A model generated the notes under the pieces. That model made no database searches. It was given only the letters and a program-made list of their open reading frames with translations, and had not been told where the DNA came from. From NCBI RefSeq assembly GCF_902728265.1, contig NZ_CACVBR010000010.1, forward strand, positions 1 through 64,000: a DNA stretch of 64,000 nucleotides. The letters run 5' to 3'. Made by a program: the position numbers and the translations under genes. Positions 63,264 to 64,000 of this stretch are shown here, one piece after another (within the stretch, counting starts at the first letter, position 1; each line of letters starts with the position of its first letter). The stretch is from Chryseobacterium potabilaquae. GTDB taxonomy: Bacteria; Bacteroidota; Bacteroidia; Flavobacteriales; Weeksellaceae.

Positions 63264-63902
63264 TTGAAAAAAATCTTAGCCGTAACATTCTTAATATTAT
63301 TAATTGATCAGGCTTCAAAAATTTATATTAAAACACATTTTAATCTGGATGACAGCATTTCCGTTTTTCCGGGATTTAAATTAACTTTCGTAGAAAACCC
63401 AGGAATGGCATATGGTTTTCATTTTGGAGGAATTATTGGAAAATATTTTTTGGTAATTGTGAGAATATGCTTAATTGGAGGCATGATCTACCTTTTCAAA
63501 AAATGGTTACAAAAAGGAGAATCAAACTATCTTTTAATTCCAATGGCCATGATTTTTGCGGGAGCTATAGGCAACCTTATTGACGGGATGTTTTACGGAC
63601 TTATCTTTGATAGTGGAACCGTATATGACGCGAGTATTGATCGATGGATTGGATATGGTGGGATTTCCAAATTCGTCCCTTTTGGACAAGGATATTCAAC
63701 TTTTATGAAAGGATGTGTGGTAGACATGCTACATTTTCCCTTGGTTGACTGGAATGTTCCGGAAAGCTTCCCCTTAATTGGAGGCAGGCACATTGAGTTT
63801 TTTAAATATATATTCAATATAGCAGATTCTGCTATTACCATTGGAGCTGTTTTTCTATTAATTTTCAGAAAAAAAGCTTTCCCAAATGGATTGGAGTTTT
63901 AA
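63264..63902 (+). CDS. lspA: Lipoprotein signal peptidase (signal peptidase II)
   Basis: LspA cleaves the signal peptide of prolipoproteins at the inner membrane. The 212 residues have four membrane helices and the catalytic aspartates Asp107 in GNLIDG and Asp188 in FNIADS; FVENPGMAYG is the conserved periplasmic motif. A loop of about 40 residues between the third and fourth helices is longer than in E. coli LspA, as is usual in Bacteroidota. The window has several lipoproteins that would need it (Wza-like, C45-family, 43187 protein). Confidence 0.95.
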   Translation: MKKILAVTFLILLIDQASKIYIKTHFNLDDSISVFPGFKLTFVENPGMAYGFHFGGIIGKYFLVIVRICLIGGMIYLFKKWLQKGESNYLLIPMAMIFAGAIGNLIDGMFYGLIFDSGTVYDASIDRWIGYGGISKFVPFGQGYSTFMKGCVVDMLHFPLVDWNVPESFPLIGGRHIEFFKYIFNIADSAITIGAVFLLIFRKKAFPNGLEF

Positions 63903-63915
63903 AATCCCCTGTGAA

Positions 63916-64000
63916 ATGAAAAATATAGCTAAAAATATATTTAAAATTTTCCTGCTACTTGTTGTTGCAGGATTTATTTTTATTGCTTGGGCAAACTACA
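63916..64000 (+). CDS. Start of a membrane or secreted protein, cut by the window end
   Basis: An ATG 13 nt after the lspA stop codon opens a frame that runs to the last base: 28 complete codons, MKNIAKNIFKIFLLLVVAGF and onward, forming an N-terminal hydrophobic helix with a basic start. It is either a signal peptide or a membrane anchor. Too little is present to name the protein. Confidence 0.55.
   Translation, partial: MKNIAKNIFKIFLLLVVAGFIFIAWANY

Overview
The window is a low-GC stretch of a flavobacterial chromosome, most likely Chryseobacterium or a close relative in Weeksellaceae (Bacteroidota). The indications are: a type IX secretion sorting tail on a large secreted protein; Bacteroidota-type promoter boxes (TAnnTTTG) before several genes; the DUF6089-uppS-bamA-ompH-ompH order; an IleS with the GIHH/KMSKR signature; a DksA-like protein without the usual zinc cysteines; and a full flexirubin-type pigment locus. 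Genus placement is inference from gene content, not from an rRNA sequence.

Layout. 1-2314: a strong-looking leftward promoter for something outside the window, then a leftward set of thioesterase, rfbD and a secreted unknown. 2390-7733: envelope biogenesis (two Skp/OmpH chaperones, bamA, uppS, DUF6089 barrel protein), all leftward. 7948-14636: exopolysaccharide genes (Wzc-type tyrosine kinase with a Gly-Tyr repeat tail, Wza-type export lipoprotein, WecA/MraY-like phosphosugar transferase, GT2), headed by an arginase-fold protein whose metal ligands are mostly missing. 14735-17296: topA. 17550-21035: a T9SS-sorted protein with two FISUMP-like modules. 21365-23511: two polytopic membrane proteins, one EpsG-like.

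23684-57048 is a flexirubin / aryl polyene-dialkylresorcinol gene cluster of about 33 kb. The rightward arm (23684-30303 and 33543-45853) encodes an MMPL exporter fused to an acyltransferase, DarA and DarB for the dialkylresorcinol half, three hotdog dehydratases, a small HTH-like protein, a BtrH-like papain-fold protein, an ABC exporter, thioesterase, ketosynthases with a chain-length-factor-like partner, ACP, a NodB deacetylase, a LolA-like carrier, a lipoprotein and a GT2-DUF2062 fusion. The leftward arm (45858-54372) encodes tyrosine ammonia-lyase, FabG, ketosynthase, ACP, an acyltransferase, a CrtI-like oxidoreductase, a C45-family lipoprotein and a small membrane protein. The two arms meet tail to tail with only 4 bp between stop codons. 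A divergent flavin halogenase-like gene and a PaaK-like adenylate-forming ligase sit at the right edge. The inferred pathway is: Tyr to 4-coumarate (TAL), activation (PaaK-like ligase) and loading on ACP, extension by KS/CLF, FabG and dehydratases to an aryl polyene, ring decoration, then esterification to the dialkylresorcinol and placement in the outer membrane. An M16 peptidase on the opposite strand splits the rightward arm.

57125-64000 returns to housekeeping genes: M23 peptidase, ileS, DksA-like protein, a small membrane protein, lspA and the first codons of a further membrane protein cut by the window end. No tRNA, rRNA, CRISPR array, insertion sequence or prophage was seen.
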